A stretch of 64,000 nucleotides of DNA, from the NCBI GenBank assembly GCA_028694115.1, contig JAQUUB010000006.1, positions 62,001 to 126,000 of the forward strand, written 5' to 3'. Source of the stretch: Lachnospiraceae bacterium. GTDB taxonomy: Bacteria; Bacillota_A; Clostridia; Lachnospirales; Lachnospiraceae. This document shows positions 47,459 to 56,565 of the stretch, one piece after another. Below the pieces are notes generated by a model that ran no database searches, was not told where the DNA came from, and was given only the letters and a program-made list of their open reading frames with translations. Position 1 is the stretch's first letter; each line of letters opens with the position of its first letter. The position numbers were made by a program, and so were the translations under genes.

Positions 47459-50131
47459 ATGTCTGAGTTATCAAAAACATATGATCCGAAAGGGATGGAA
47501 GAGAGATTATATAAAAAATGGGAGGATAAAAAGTATTTTCATGCAGAAGTAGATAGAAGCAAAAAACCATTTACAATTGTAATGCCGCCTCCAAACATAA
47601 CAGGGCAGCTTCATATGGGGCATGCACTTGACAATACGATGCAGGATATTTTAATTCGTTTTAAGAGAATGCAAGGATATAATGCACTTTGGCAGCCGGG
47701 CACAGACCATGCAAGTATTGCAACAGAAGTAAAAATTATTGAAAAGTTAAGAGAAGAGGGTATTGATAAACACGATTTGGGTCGTGATAAGTTTTTAGAA
47801 CGTGCGTGGGAGTGGAAGAAGGAGTATGGCGGAAGAATTACTACTCAACTACGTAAATTAGGGTCTTCTTGTGATTGGGATAGAGAACGCTTTACTATGG
47901 ACGAAGGATGCAATAAGGCAGTAACTGAGGTGTTTTGTAAATTGCATGAAAAAGGTTTTATATATAAAGGCTCTAGAATTATTAACTGGTGTCCTATATG
48001 TAATACTTCTATTTCTGATGCTGAAGTTGAATATGAAGAACAAAATGGACATTTTTGGCATATAAAATATCCGCTAGTAGAAGAAGATGGTGCACCTAGC
48101 AAAACGGAATTTTTGGAATTTGCAACAACTCGTCCAGAAACAATGTTAGGTGATACTGCAGTTGCAATTCATCCAAATGATGAGAGATATACCTATTTAA
48201 AAGGAAGAAAAGTATGGCTTCCTTTAGTAAATAAAGCAATTCCCGTTGTAGAGGATACTTATGTAGATATGGAATTTGGAACTGGTGTTGTAAAAATTAC
48301 TCCTGCACATGACCCTAACGACTTTGAAGTAGGAAAGCGCCATAATCTAGAGATGATTAATATTATGAATGATGATGCTACCATTCATAAAAACGGTGGA
48401 AAATTTGCAGGTATGGATCGTTACGAAGCAAGAAAGCAAATTGTAAAAGAATTAGATGAGATGGGGCTTTTAGTAAAAACAGAGGATTATACTCATAATG
48501 TAGGAACACATGATCGTTGTAAAACAACAATAGAACCACTTGTAAAACAGCAGTGGTTTGTAAAAATGGATGAATTAATTAAGCCAGCTGTAGAAGCCGT
48601 AAAATCGGGTGATCTTCAATTAATTCCAGAGCGTATGGATAAAACATATTTTAACTGGACAGATAATATTCGTGATTGGTGTATTTCGCGTCAGTTATGG
48701 TGGGGACACAGAATACCAGCTTATTATTGTGAGGATTGTGGGGAAATTATAGTAGCAAAAGAAGCTCCAACAGTATGTCCTAAATGTGCAAAAACTCATT
48801 TTATACAGGATCCAGATACACTTGATACTTGGTTTTCATCTGCACTTTGGCCTTTTTCAACATTGGGATGGCCAGAAAAGACAGAGGATTTAAACTATTT
48901 TTATCCAACGGATGTTTTGGTTACTGGCTATGACATTATATTCTTCTGGGTAATTCGTATGGTGTTCTCTGGATTTGAACAGATGGGTGAGAAACCATTT
49001 AAGACAGTATTATTCCATGGTTTAATTCGTGATTCACAAGGACGTAAGATGAGTAAATCACTTGGCAATGGAATTGATCCATTAGAAGTCATCGATCAGT
49101 ATGGTGCAGATGCACTTAGATTTACACTAATTACAGGGAATGCCCCTGGGAATGATATGCGTTTCTACTATGAAAGAGTAGAGGCAAGCCGTAATTTTGC
49201 AAATAAAATCTGGAATGCTTCTCGATTCATTATGATGAATATGGAAGGAAAGAAAATTGTAGAACCAGGGAAAAAGGAATTACTTCCAGTTGACAAATGG
49301 ATATTATGTAAACTAAATAAAGTAACAAAAGAAGTAACCGAAAATATGGAGAACTTTGAACTTGGAATTGCAGTTCAGAAAGTCTATGATTTTATTTGGG
49401 ATGAACTTTGTGATTGGTATATTGAAATGGTTAAGCCACGTCTCTATAACTCGGATGATGTGAGTTCTCAAAACAGTGCGCTTTATACACTGCAGACAGT
49501 ACTAATTGATGCATTGAAATTATTGCATCCATTTATGCCATTTATAACAGAAGAAGTATATTGTACTTTAGCAGAACTTTCTGAAAAAACGGACGTAGAA
49601 TCCATAATGATTGCAGAATGGCCAGTATATAAAACAGAATGGGATTTTGAACAGGAAGAAAAAGAAATAGAATTAATGAAAGAAGCCGTACGTGGCATCC
49701 GTAATGTGAGGACAGAAATGAATGTTCCACCAAGCAAGAAAGCTAACGTATATATTGTCTCGGATCATCTAGATACATTAAAAATTTTTGAAGATGGAAA
49801 ATTATTCTTTGGAGCACTAGCAAATGCGTCAGAAGTATTTACGCAAAAGAATAAGAGTGGAATTGATGAAGATGCAGTATCTGTTGTTATTCCAAATGCC
49901 GTTGTTTATATTCCATTTGCAGAGCTTGTAGATATCAAGCAAGAAATTGAGAGATTACAAAAGGAAGAGAAACGTTTAGAAGGTGAATTAGTACGTGTAA
50001 ATAATTTGCTTTCTAACGAGAAATTTGTAAGTAAAGCACCGGAATCCAAAATTCAGGAAGAAAAGGATAAGCTTACAAAATATATGCAGATGATGGAGCA
50101 GGTAAAAGAGCGTTTAGCACAGCTGAAATAA
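47459..50131 (+). CDS. valS: Valyl-tRNA synthetase
   Basis: Charges tRNA-Val and edits threonine. 890 residues from ATG 47459 (AAGGA 8 nt upstream; ATG 47453 is too close to it). Class-I signatures PPPNITGQLHMGHA (HIGH-type) and KMSKSLGNGIDP (KMSKS). Editing domain around TTRPETMLGDTAVAI. Zn-like CEDCGE..CPKC knuckles at about 425-445. C-terminal coiled-coil arm (ELVDIKQEIERLQKEEKRLEGEL...) is intact. Controlled by the T-box. Confidence 0.97.
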   Translation: MSELSKTYDPKGMEERLYKKWEDKKYFHAEVDRSKKPFTIVMPPPNITGQLHMGHALDNTMQDILIRFKRMQGYNALWQPGTDHASIATEVKIIEKLREEGIDKHDLGRDKFLERAWEWKKEYGGRITTQLRKLGSSCDWDRERFTMDEGCNKAVTEVFCKLHEKGFIYKGSRIINWCPICNTSISDAEVEYEEQNGHFWHIKYPLVEEDGAPSKTEFLEFATTRPETMLGDTAVAIHPNDERYTYLKGRKVWLPLVNKAIPVVEDTYVDMEFGTGVVKITPAHDPNDFEVGKRHNLEMINIMNDDATIHKNGGKFAGMDRYEARKQIVKELDEMGLLVKTEDYTHNVGTHDRCKTTIEPLVKQQWFVKMDELIKPAVEAVKSGDLQLIPERMDKTYFNWTDNIRDWCISRQLWWGHRIPAYYCEDCGEIIVAKEAPTVCPKCAKTHFIQDPDTLDTWFSSALWPFSTLGWPEKTEDLNYFYPTDVLVTGYDIIFFWVIRMVFSGFEQMGEKPFKTVLFHGLIRDSQGRKMSKSLGNGIDPLEVIDQYGADALRFTLITGNAPGNDMRFYYERVEASRNFANKIWNASRFIMMNMEGKKIVEPGKKELLPVDKWILCKLNKVTKEVTENMENFELGIAVQKVYDFIWDELCDWYIEMVKPRLYNSDDVSSQNSALYTLQTVLIDALKLLHPFMPFITEEVYCTLAELSEKTDVESIMIAEWPVYKTEWDFEQEEKEIELMKEAVRGIRNVRTEMNVPPSKKANVYIVSDHLDTLKIFEDGKLFFGALANASEVFTQKNKSGIDEDAVSVVIPNAVVYIPFAELVDIKQEIERLQKEEKRLEGELVRVNNLLSNEKFVSKAPESKIQEEKDKLTKYMQMMEQVKERLAQLK

Positions 50132-50253
50132 ATTTGATTAGATAAATTAAGAAAAGAAAGCATTGATTTTTTTGTTGAATCTGTTTATTATGATTATATT
50201 GTTACGTTTGTATCTAGCTATAAAGAATTGTAGCTGGTTTCTATAATAGAGTT

Positions 50254-50277
50254 TAGCAGATGGTCTGCAGATGGGAG
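50254..50277 (+). promoter_or_regulatory. Hairpin + AGATGGGAG leader element, copy 3
   Basis: GCAGA (50256-50260), 3-nt loop, TCTGC (50264-50268), then AGATGGGAG (50269-50277). GGGAG lies 6 nt before a GTG that opens a 48-codon frame. Confidence 0.68.
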
Positions 50278-50283
50278 TTTCCT

Positions 50284-50430
50284 GTGATCAATTTTGAAGA
50301 AGAATTAAAAAAGTTTCATCCCAGCATAGAAGTAGAAGATGCAGAGGATGCAATATATAATCATGATTTATCGGATATGACGGATGTACTGGTAGGAATG
50401 TTCAAAGAGGCAAAGGACAACAATGAATAG
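50284..50430 (+). CDS. Small acidic protein, 48 aa
   Basis: GTG start, reading MINFEEELKKFHPSIE, then VEDAEDAIYNHDLSDMTD and VLVGMFKEAKDNNE before TAG. I do not recognise it. It is rich in Glu/Asp with hydrophobic spacing that fits two short helices. Support comes from context: the hairpin/GGGAG element ends 6 nt upstream, and the TPR gene starts 11 nt after its stop with its own RBS, so the two form one operon. It may be a partner of the TPR protein. It is short enough to be missed by automatic gene calling. Confidence 0.68.
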   Translation: MINFEEELKKFHPSIEVEDAEDAIYNHDLSDMTDVLVGMFKEAKDNNE

Positions 50431-50441
50431 AGGAGAATGCC

Positions 50442-51995
50442 ATGAAGTGCTATAATTGTGGATGTACTTTGTCAGAGAATGATTTTTGTACCGGGTGTGG
50501 AGCGGATGTTTTAATTTATAAAAAAATCATGAGGCTTTCAAATATATTTTATAATGATGGGCTAAAGAAAGCTCAAGTCCGTGACTTAACTGGAGCAGCA
50601 CAAAGTCTTAGACAGAGTTTAAAATGTAATAAAAATAATATAGATGCGAGAAATTTATTAGGACTTGTATTTTTTGAAATGGGTGAACCGGTTGCCGCTC
50701 TTAGCGAATGGGTCATTAGTAAGAATATTAAAAGTAAGAAAAATATAGCTGATGATTTCATACAGGAGATTCAGAGCAATCCTACAAAATTAGATGCAAT
50801 TAATCAGACAATTAAGAAATACAACCAAGCATTAATGTATTGCAAACAGGGAAGTTTGGATCTGGCAGCAATTCAGTTAAAAAAAGTATTATCAATTAAT
50901 CCTAATCTTATCAAAGGATATCAATTATTAGCATTGCTGTATATTCATAATGAAGAATGGGAAAAAGCCAAGAGAACAATAGTTAAGGCGGCTAAGATTG
51001 ATGCAAATAATACAACAACACTTTTCTACATTCGAGAAATAGATAAAATGCTTGAAGTGTGTGAAGAACCAAATGTAGATAAAAAGAAGAAAAAACCATT
51101 AAAAAGTGATGTCATAACTTATCAAAGTGGAAACGAGACCATTATACAACCACTTAATGGACCTGAAAAGACCGGAGGAGCAACCGTAATAAATTTGGTT
51201 ATTGGTATGATTATTGGTCTTGGAATTATGTGGTTTTTGATATTACCATCAAGAGTTCAAGCTGAGAAATCAGATATTAATAAAAATCTAGTAGAAGTCA
51301 GTGATCAGTTAACAGCAAAGTCGGCTACGATAGAGGAGCTTGAAAAACGAGTGGAAGCCTTGCAGACTGAAAATTCGGATTTGCAGACAGATATTGAGGG
51401 CTATACTGGTAGCGATGGGGTTTTAAAAGCTTCTGATTCTTTGATGGAAGCTTCTAAAAAATATATAGAGGATCCAGATGCAGTTCTTGATATTGCTGAT
51501 ATTATGAAAAGTATTGACGAGGACTATGTAAAAGGAACTGATACTTCAGAAGAATTTAAAGCATTATACTCTCTGCTTCATACACAAGTAAGCACAAAGG
51601 CAGCAGTAAAATATTTGCAAACAGGACTTTCTGCACTGAAGAAAAGTGATTATGTAACTGCTATTTCTGATTTGACAAAAGCATATGAGACAGATGAAAC
51701 AAATGTGGAAGCACTCTATAATCTTGGTCATGCCTATCGAAAATCTGGCAATACAGACAAAGCAGATGAGTTATATCGTCAGGTAATCAGTTTGTTTCCC
51801 GATTCGCAGTATGCGAATAATGCAAAGGGGTATATCACTGAGAATACTGAAACAACAGATAACGCCAATACTCAGCAACAAAATCAAGCAACGGATGGTG
51901 TTGCACCGACTGTAACAGAGCCGACATTACCGATTACGGATGCTACAAATCCGCTTGGAGGAGTAGGAGCTAATGGAGCAGTACCAGGACAATAA
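50442..51995 (+). CDS. Zinc-ribbon/TPR membrane protein
   Basis: 517 residues. Order: N-terminal zinc ribbon CYNC...CTGC (C3, C6, C16, C19); cytoplasmic TPR repeats (about 30-215, e.g. AAQSLRQSLKCNKNNIDARNLLGLVFFEMGEPVAALSEW); one membrane helix (about 245-268); a coiled coil (about 275-320); an outside TPR pair (about 385-455, LYNLGHAYRKSGNTDKADELYRQVI); a Gln/Thr/Pro-rich tail. Probably a scaffold joining cytoplasm and envelope. No enzyme motif. RBS GAGGAG; co-transcribed with the 48-aa gene. Confidence 0.88.
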   Translation: MKCYNCGCTLSENDFCTGCGADVLIYKKIMRLSNIFYNDGLKKAQVRDLTGAAQSLRQSLKCNKNNIDARNLLGLVFFEMGEPVAALSEWVISKNIKSKKNIADDFIQEIQSNPTKLDAINQTIKKYNQALMYCKQGSLDLAAIQLKKVLSINPNLIKGYQLLALLYIHNEEWEKAKRTIVKAAKIDANNTTTLFYIREIDKMLEVCEEPNVDKKKKKPLKSDVITYQSGNETIIQPLNGPEKTGGATVINLVIGMIIGLGIMWFLILPSRVQAEKSDINKNLVEVSDQLTAKSATIEELEKRVEALQTENSDLQTDIEGYTGSDGVLKASDSLMEASKKYIEDPDAVLDIADIMKSIDEDYVKGTDTSEEFKALYSLLHTQVSTKAAVKYLQTGLSALKKSDYVTAISDLTKAYETDETNVEALYNLGHAYRKSGNTDKADELYRQVISLFPDSQYANNAKGYITENTETTDNANTQQQNQATDGVAPTVTEPTLPITDATNPLGGVGANGAVPGQ

Positions 51996-52010
51996 ATGGA
52001 TATAAAATAC

Positions 52011-52048
52011 TTAAGAGAACATAGCAAAGGCTGTGTTCTCTTTTATTT
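52011..52048 (+). terminator. Terminator of TPR gene
   Basis: AGAGAACATAGC and GCTGTGTTCTCT, then TTTATTTT. Confidence 0.87.
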
Positions 52049-52126
52049 TCTGAAAAAAATGTAGATTTATGCATTATTTAATGTCATAGTTTTTAATCAA
52101 ATTTATTTTGAAAAGGGAGGGGCAAG

Positions 52127-52441
52127 ATGGAGGATTTTCAAGTAATTAATTCCTATTTATGTATACGAATGCCAAAGGAATTGGATCATCACAGAGCAAT
52201 CCGAATAAGAGAGACAGCAGATAAATATATTGAGGGACAACATATTGAATATGTGGTTTTTGACTTTGAAGACACAAGCTTTATGGATAGTTCAGGAATT
52301 GGGGTAATTATGGGAAGATATAAGAAGGTACACACATTAGGAGGAAAGGTAATGGCAATCCATGTAAATGAAAGAGTTAGAAAAATATTACAATTATCTG
52401 GGCTACATAAGATTGTGGAAATAATAGAGGAGGAAAGATAG
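52127..52441 (+). CDS. spoIIAA: Anti-sigma-F factor antagonist SpoIIAA
   Basis: STAS-domain protein, 104 residues. Binds SpoIIAB to free sigma-F in the forespore; inactivated by phosphorylation of the Ser in DSSGIG (S56, equivalent to S58 in B. subtilis). Diagnostic: YVVFDFEDTSFMDSSGIGVIMGRYKKV. RBS GGGAGG. First gene of spoIIAA-spoIIAB-sigF. I found no clear sigma-H or sigma-A promoter in the 80-nt leader. Confidence 0.97.
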   Translation: MEDFQVINSYLCIRMPKELDHHRAIRIRETADKYIEGQHIEYVVFDFEDTSFMDSSGIGVIMGRYKKVHTLGGKVMAIHVNERVRKILQLSGLHKIVEIIEEER

Positions 52442-52444
52442 AAG

Positions 52445-52894
52445 ATGATAAATCATATGAAATTGGAATTTGATAGCTATTCTGGAAATGAAGCATTTGC
52501 GAGGGTTGCGGTTGCATCCTTTTTGTGCCATCTAAATCCTACTGTGGAGGAGATGGAAGATATCAAAACGGCAGTGTCAGAGGCAGTTACAAATGCGATT
52601 ATTCATGGCTATGGTAATAAAATTGGATCTGTAGTAATTGAGTGTACTTCAAACGAACAAGATGTAACGGTTGAGATAAAAGATATAGGGATTGGTATTC
52701 ACGATATTACGAAGGCAATGGAGCCCTTATTTACTACTAGGCCAGATTTAGAACGTTCTGGTATGGGGTTTGCATTTATGGAGGCATTTATGGATTCGCT
52801 GGAAGTCCAATCGGCTCCCGGGGAGGGCTGTGTAATAAAAATGAAAAAGAAAATAGGAGTGCCCCTGCATGAACGATACAATTGCTTTGATTGA
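52445..52894 (+). CDS. spoIIAB: Anti-sigma-F factor / kinase SpoIIAB
   Basis: GHKL-type Ser kinase and sigma-F inhibitor, 149 residues. N-box EAVTNAIIHGYG, G1 IKDIGIGI, and G2-like ERSGMGFAFMEAF are present. Starts 3 nt after spoIIAA and overlaps sigF by 26 nt, so the three genes are translationally coupled, as in Bacillus and Clostridium. Confidence 0.97.
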   Translation: MINHMKLEFDSYSGNEAFARVAVASFLCHLNPTVEEMEDIKTAVSEAVTNAIIHGYGNKIGSVVIECTSNEQDVTVEIKDIGIGIHDITKAMEPLFTTRPDLERSGMGFAFMEAFMDSLEVQSAPGEGCVIKMKKKIGVPLHERYNCFD

Positions 52895-53621
52895 AAAATC
52901 TCACTTAGGAGATAAAGAAGCAAGAGAGGTACTTGTAGAAGAAAATTTAGGGCTAGTACATCATATCAGTAAGCGGTTTATGGGAAGAGGTATTGAACCA
53001 GAAGACTTGATACAGATAGGGAGTATCGGATTAATTAAGGCAATCGATAAATTTGATTTATCCTACGATGTTAAGTTTTCGACATACGCAGTGCCCATGA
53101 TTATGGGTGAAATTAAGAGATTTTTAAGAGATGATGGAATGGTAAAAGTAAGTCGGAGTATCAAGGAAAATGGCTGGAAAGTAAGACAAGCGGAATCAAA
53201 ATTGTCCCAGGAATTGGGACGAGATGCTACAATGGAAGAAATAGCAGAAATGACGCAACTGTCATTAGAAGATATTGTAGTAGCGATTGATGCAAGTAGA
53301 GAAATTGATTCTATTTATAAATCGGTATATCAGAGTGATGGAAAAGAAATTTATCTGCTAGATCAAGTGACAGCTCATAAGGAAAGTGCTTTTGGTGGTG
53401 AAAGTATCCATGATGATCTTGAAAAGGATGAATTGCTCAATCGCTTATTACTAGAGCAGTTAATGGAAGGGCTTCATGAGATGGAGAGAGAACTTATTCA
53501 ATTAAGATATTTTGATAATATAACACAGGTGGAGGTTGCCAAGCGCCTAGGGATTAGCCAGGTTCAAGTTTCCAGATTAGAAAAGAAAATATTAGTAAGT
53601 ATGAGAAACCGTTTATCTTAA
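52869..53621 (+). CDS. sigF: RNA polymerase sporulation sigma factor SigF
   Basis: Forespore-specific sigma-70 family factor, 250 residues. Region 2: LIQIGSIGLIKAIDKFDLSYDVKFSTYAVPMIMGEIKRFLRDDG; region 3: KVRQAESKLSQELGRDATMEEIAEMTQLS; region 4: LIQLRYFDNITQVEVAKRLGISQVQVSRLEKK. Last gene of the operon. Its targets normally include spoIIR, gpr and sigG; spoVA genes in this window are normally sigma-G dependent. Confidence 0.97.
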   Translation: MNDTIALIEKSHLGDKEAREVLVEENLGLVHHISKRFMGRGIEPEDLIQIGSIGLIKAIDKFDLSYDVKFSTYAVPMIMGEIKRFLRDDGMVKVSRSIKENGWKVRQAESKLSQELGRDATMEEIAEMTQLSLEDIVVAIDASREIDSIYKSVYQSDGKEIYLLDQVTAHKESAFGGESIHDDLEKDELLNRLLLEQLMEGLHEMERELIQLRYFDNITQVEVAKRLGISQVQVSRLEKKILVSMRNRLS

Positions 53622-53726
53622 GAAAGCCTTTTATTGCTAAGAAAAGGAAATAATGTTAACATATAAAAAGGATAAGAGTACACAGCACATTAAAAATATA
53701 GGAAGCTGTGAGACTTTAAGAGAGGC

Positions 53727-55211
53727 ATGGTTTCTATTATGAAAAAAAGTAAATGGATTCACGGAATAGTGCTATTTTTAGGTTGTGTAATTACGAGTCT
53801 TTTTTATATTATAAATAGTCCTCGCAGATTTGTAGCTTGTGAGGGCCTTTTACTATTTGTTGTTTTGGGAATTACCTTTGTTCTTTGGAAAAAGGGAAGG
53901 AAATATTATGGCTTCTTTTTACTGTTTGCTGTTGCATTTATTATAAGAAGCGGGTACATAATATACACCCCAACATGGATAAGACAACATGACGTGATTG
54001 GTTTTGGAGCTGGTTTCGGACAGGCTGGTTATATAGAGTACTTTTATAATAATTGGAAGTTGATTGATTTTGATCCGAGAAATTTATGGGGTTTTTTTCA
54101 GCCACCACTTCATCATATTCTTGCAGCAATCTGGTTAAAAATCAATGTTCTTGTAGGATTTCAATATAATCATGCTTGTGAGAATGTACAAGTTTTAACA
54201 TTGCTATACGCATATTTAATGACCGTTTATGCATATAAAATTTTAAAAGAAATGAAAGTTGAAGGAAGGGCACTACTAGCTGGTATTGCATTAGTAGCAT
54301 TGCATCCCTGCTTTATTTTATTGTCTGGAAGTATTAATAATGATATGCTTTGCATTTTACTACAGGTTATGGGTATCTACTATTTTTTGCGCTGGTATAA
54401 AAACATGGATTTTCAATCGATTGTTTTGCTTGCACTATGTGTGGGGGGATCCATGATGGCGAAATTATCTGGAATTCTCATTGCACCGGCAATCGCTGTG
54501 GTATTTTTATTGCAGCTATGCAAAAAGAAGGAGAATTTTAAAAAATTATTTGTGCAGTATATTGTATTTGGTATGATCAGTGTACCAATTGGCGTATGGT
54601 CGCCATTAAGGAACTATTTTAAATTTTCCGTACCACTTACCTATACTCCCAAGGTAGGGGAACCGGTAAATTCATTTTCAATGATCCAAAGAATTTTTGA
54701 TATTCGAACAAGTACACCATTTACCAATTTGATTGTAAATGGCAATTCATATGACGAGTATAACATTCCTCTTACGATGCTAAAGACCTCTTTAGTAGGA
54801 GAATATAATTATGCATCGCTCGTAGAAGTAACGACTCCATTTGCATGGTTCTTGTTGGTAGCAGGTGCAATTCTAATGCTTATAACATTTTTAGTAACTG
54901 TATATTATCTTTTTCCAAAGAACTCAGTTTTAGAAAGTGGTGTAAAAATATTTTTAGGTGTTTACTATTTCACATCAATTGCATTTTATGTTAACCTATG
55001 TTTTAAAATCCCGAATTTTAGCTCTCAGGATTTTCGATATATTGCATTCTTGATTGTAATAGAAGCAGTTTTTTTATCTATATTTTTTCAGGATAAAAAA
55101 GATGGAAAAATCTTTTTTATCCTGAAAAAATTGACAGCTATTTGTTTAGTTATTTTTTGTATTTCTAGTGCTATGGTATATTTTCTTTTAGGATTAAATG
55201 GATATCATTAG
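53727..55211 (+). CDS. Multi-pass GT-C-like glycosyltransferase (GT39/83-type)
   Basis: Up to 494 residues; ATG 53727 and ATG 53739 both possible, neither with ideal RBS spacing (GAGAGG at 53720-53725). About 11 hydrophobic segments. First external loop has RQHDVIGFGAGFGQAGYIEYFYNNWKL and FQPPLHHILAAIWL, the acidic/His signature seen in GT-C enzymes such as ArnT and PMT that use polyprenyl-phosphate sugars. Donor and acceptor unknown. A CACAGC/GCTGTG hairpin (about 53680-53709) precedes it. Confidence 0.72.
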   Translation: MVSIMKKSKWIHGIVLFLGCVITSLFYIINSPRRFVACEGLLLFVVLGITFVLWKKGRKYYGFFLLFAVAFIIRSGYIIYTPTWIRQHDVIGFGAGFGQAGYIEYFYNNWKLIDFDPRNLWGFFQPPLHHILAAIWLKINVLVGFQYNHACENVQVLTLLYAYLMTVYAYKILKEMKVEGRALLAGIALVALHPCFILLSGSINNDMLCILLQVMGIYYFLRWYKNMDFQSIVLLALCVGGSMMAKLSGILIAPAIAVVFLLQLCKKKENFKKLFVQYIVFGMISVPIGVWSPLRNYFKFSVPLTYTPKVGEPVNSFSMIQRIFDIRTSTPFTNLIVNGNSYDEYNIPLTMLKTSLVGEYNYASLVEVTTPFAWFLLVAGAILMLITFLVTVYYLFPKNSVLESGVKIFLGVYYFTSIAFYVNLCFKIPNFSSQDFRYIAFLIVIEAVFLSIFFQDKKDGKIFFILKKLTAICLVIFCISSAMVYFLLGLNGYH

Positions 55212-56227
55212 GCTTTTTCAATAACGATGCCATGTGCAATGCCAGGAACACTTTTCCCTTCGTTAAAGCTGACTGTGGATAGCAGTGCTCCAGTTGGTAT
55301 GAACAGAATCCTTTTGTAGGTTTCTGAATGAATTTGCCCTAATATATAGGCACTGAGAACAACTGCCGAGCATCCACAGCCACTACCGCCCGCATGACTA
55401 TCTTGGGTATTGCTATCAAATATTTCAATACCACAATCCATATGTTGCTTTGAAATATCAAAGCCCTTCTCTTTTAGCAAATCTAGTAGCAAAGTTTGTC
55501 CAATACTCCCAAGATCACCTGTAATAATCTTATCATAATCTTCAGGACCTCTATTAAAATCTTTAAAGTTCTGGTAAATTACATCCATAGCTGCTGGTGC
55601 CATTGCAGCACCCATATTCATAGAATCTTTAATCCCAGCATCAATGATTTTACCAGTTGTAATACCTGTAATTTTTGCTTTTACTTTTGATTCATATTCT
55701 CCAGTCAAGATAAATGCACCGCTACCAGTAACGGTCCAAGAAGCTGATAAGGGACGCTGATTTCCATATTCTAAAGGAAAACGAAATTGCTTTTCGGCAC
55801 TTGCAAAGTGACTTGATGTAACGCAGAGTACTTTGTCTGCATAACCACCTGCAATCGTCATAGAACCGAGACTTAAGGATTCACCACATGTGGAGCAAGC
55901 ACCGTATAAACCAAAAAATGGTATTTCGAAATCTAATAATCCAAATGAGGATGCGATAAGCTGTCCCAATAAATCGCCAGAAAAAATATAACGGATATCT
56001 GTTGATTTGAGATCTGCCTTAGATAAAGCTAAGGTTGCGGACTCTTTTTGTAAGGTACTTTCCGCTTCCTCCCAAGTATTACATCCAAAAAGTGGATTAT
56101 CTCCAATCATATCAAAATAATTGCCCAGGGGTCCCTCCCCTTCTTTTTTTCCAACAATGGAAGCACTTTCTAATATATATACGGGTTTTTCAAAGCTAAT
56201 ACTTGAACTGCCAATTGTCTGAGACAT
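55208..56227 (-). CDS. spoVAD: Stage V sporulation protein AD
   Basis: Cytosol-facing part of the SpoVA channel, which moves dipicolinic acid into spores and out at germination. 339 residues from ATG 56227 (MSQTIGSSSI; RBS AGAGGA 6 nt upstream; 42 nt shorter than the first possible start). Thiolase-like fold with FFGLYGACSTCGESL, DSHAGGSGCGCSA and PTGALLSTVSFNEG. It is divergent from spoVAC, while in most relatives the order is spoVAC-spoVAD-spoVAE on one strand. Its 3' end overlaps the GT-C gene by 4 nt. Confidence 0.95.
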   Translation of the reverse strand: MSQTIGSSSISFEKPVYILESASIVGKKEGEGPLGNYFDMIGDNPLFGCNTWEEAESTLQKESATLALSKADLKSTDIRYIFSGDLLGQLIASSFGLLDFEIPFFGLYGACSTCGESLSLGSMTIAGGYADKVLCVTSSHFASAEKQFRFPLEYGNQRPLSASWTVTGSGAFILTGEYESKVKAKITGITTGKIIDAGIKDSMNMGAAMAPAAMDVIYQNFKDFNRGPEDYDKIITGDLGSIGQTLLLDLLKEKGFDISKQHMDCGIEIFDSNTQDSHAGGSGCGCSAVVLSAYILGQIHSETYKRILFIPTGALLSTVSFNEGKSVPGIAHGIVIEKA

Positions 56228-56453
56228 AGTTTTCCTCTTTTCAAAGCGAAATAGATTGATGTGATCCATATACGCATACTCCTTATTGTTTCATAAACCA
56301 AGAAAATTTTTTTGATTTTGTTTTTATAGTATAAACAAATTGTTTTATCTTTATAACATGTAATAGAAAAAATAAATGGTATCATTTCTTATATTGTAGT
56401 TGTATAAAGTTATTTCGTATAAACTTTATGTAAATGATTATAATAAGTGTAAA

Positions 56454-56517
56454 GTGTGAGAAGATATTTCTCACTGATTATTTGTGCCACTTGAGGCGGC
56501 ATGTTGTAAGTGTGAAA
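56454..56517. repeat. Palindromic intergenic element (repeat A, copy 2)
   Basis: GTGAGAA-gatat-TTCTCAC (56456-56474) overlaps the shared core TCTCACTGATTATTTGTGCC (56469-56488), then GCGGCATGTT (56496-56505) and AAGTGTGAAA. The core is identical to 38843-38862 and the flanking T extends the match to 21 bp. Confidence 0.8.
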
Positions 56518-56534
56518 TAATTTGAAATTTGAGT

Positions 56535-56560
56535 GCATGATGGAAGCATGCGGATGGGAG
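56535..56560 (+). promoter_or_regulatory. Hairpin + GGATGGGAG leader element, copy 4
   Basis: GCATG (56535-56539), 7-nt loop, CATGC (56547-56551), then GGATGGGAG (56552-56560). GGGAG is 5 nt before the spoVAC ATG. The stem bases are the same as in the amidase copy. Confidence 0.65.
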
Positions 56561-56565
56561 TAGAA

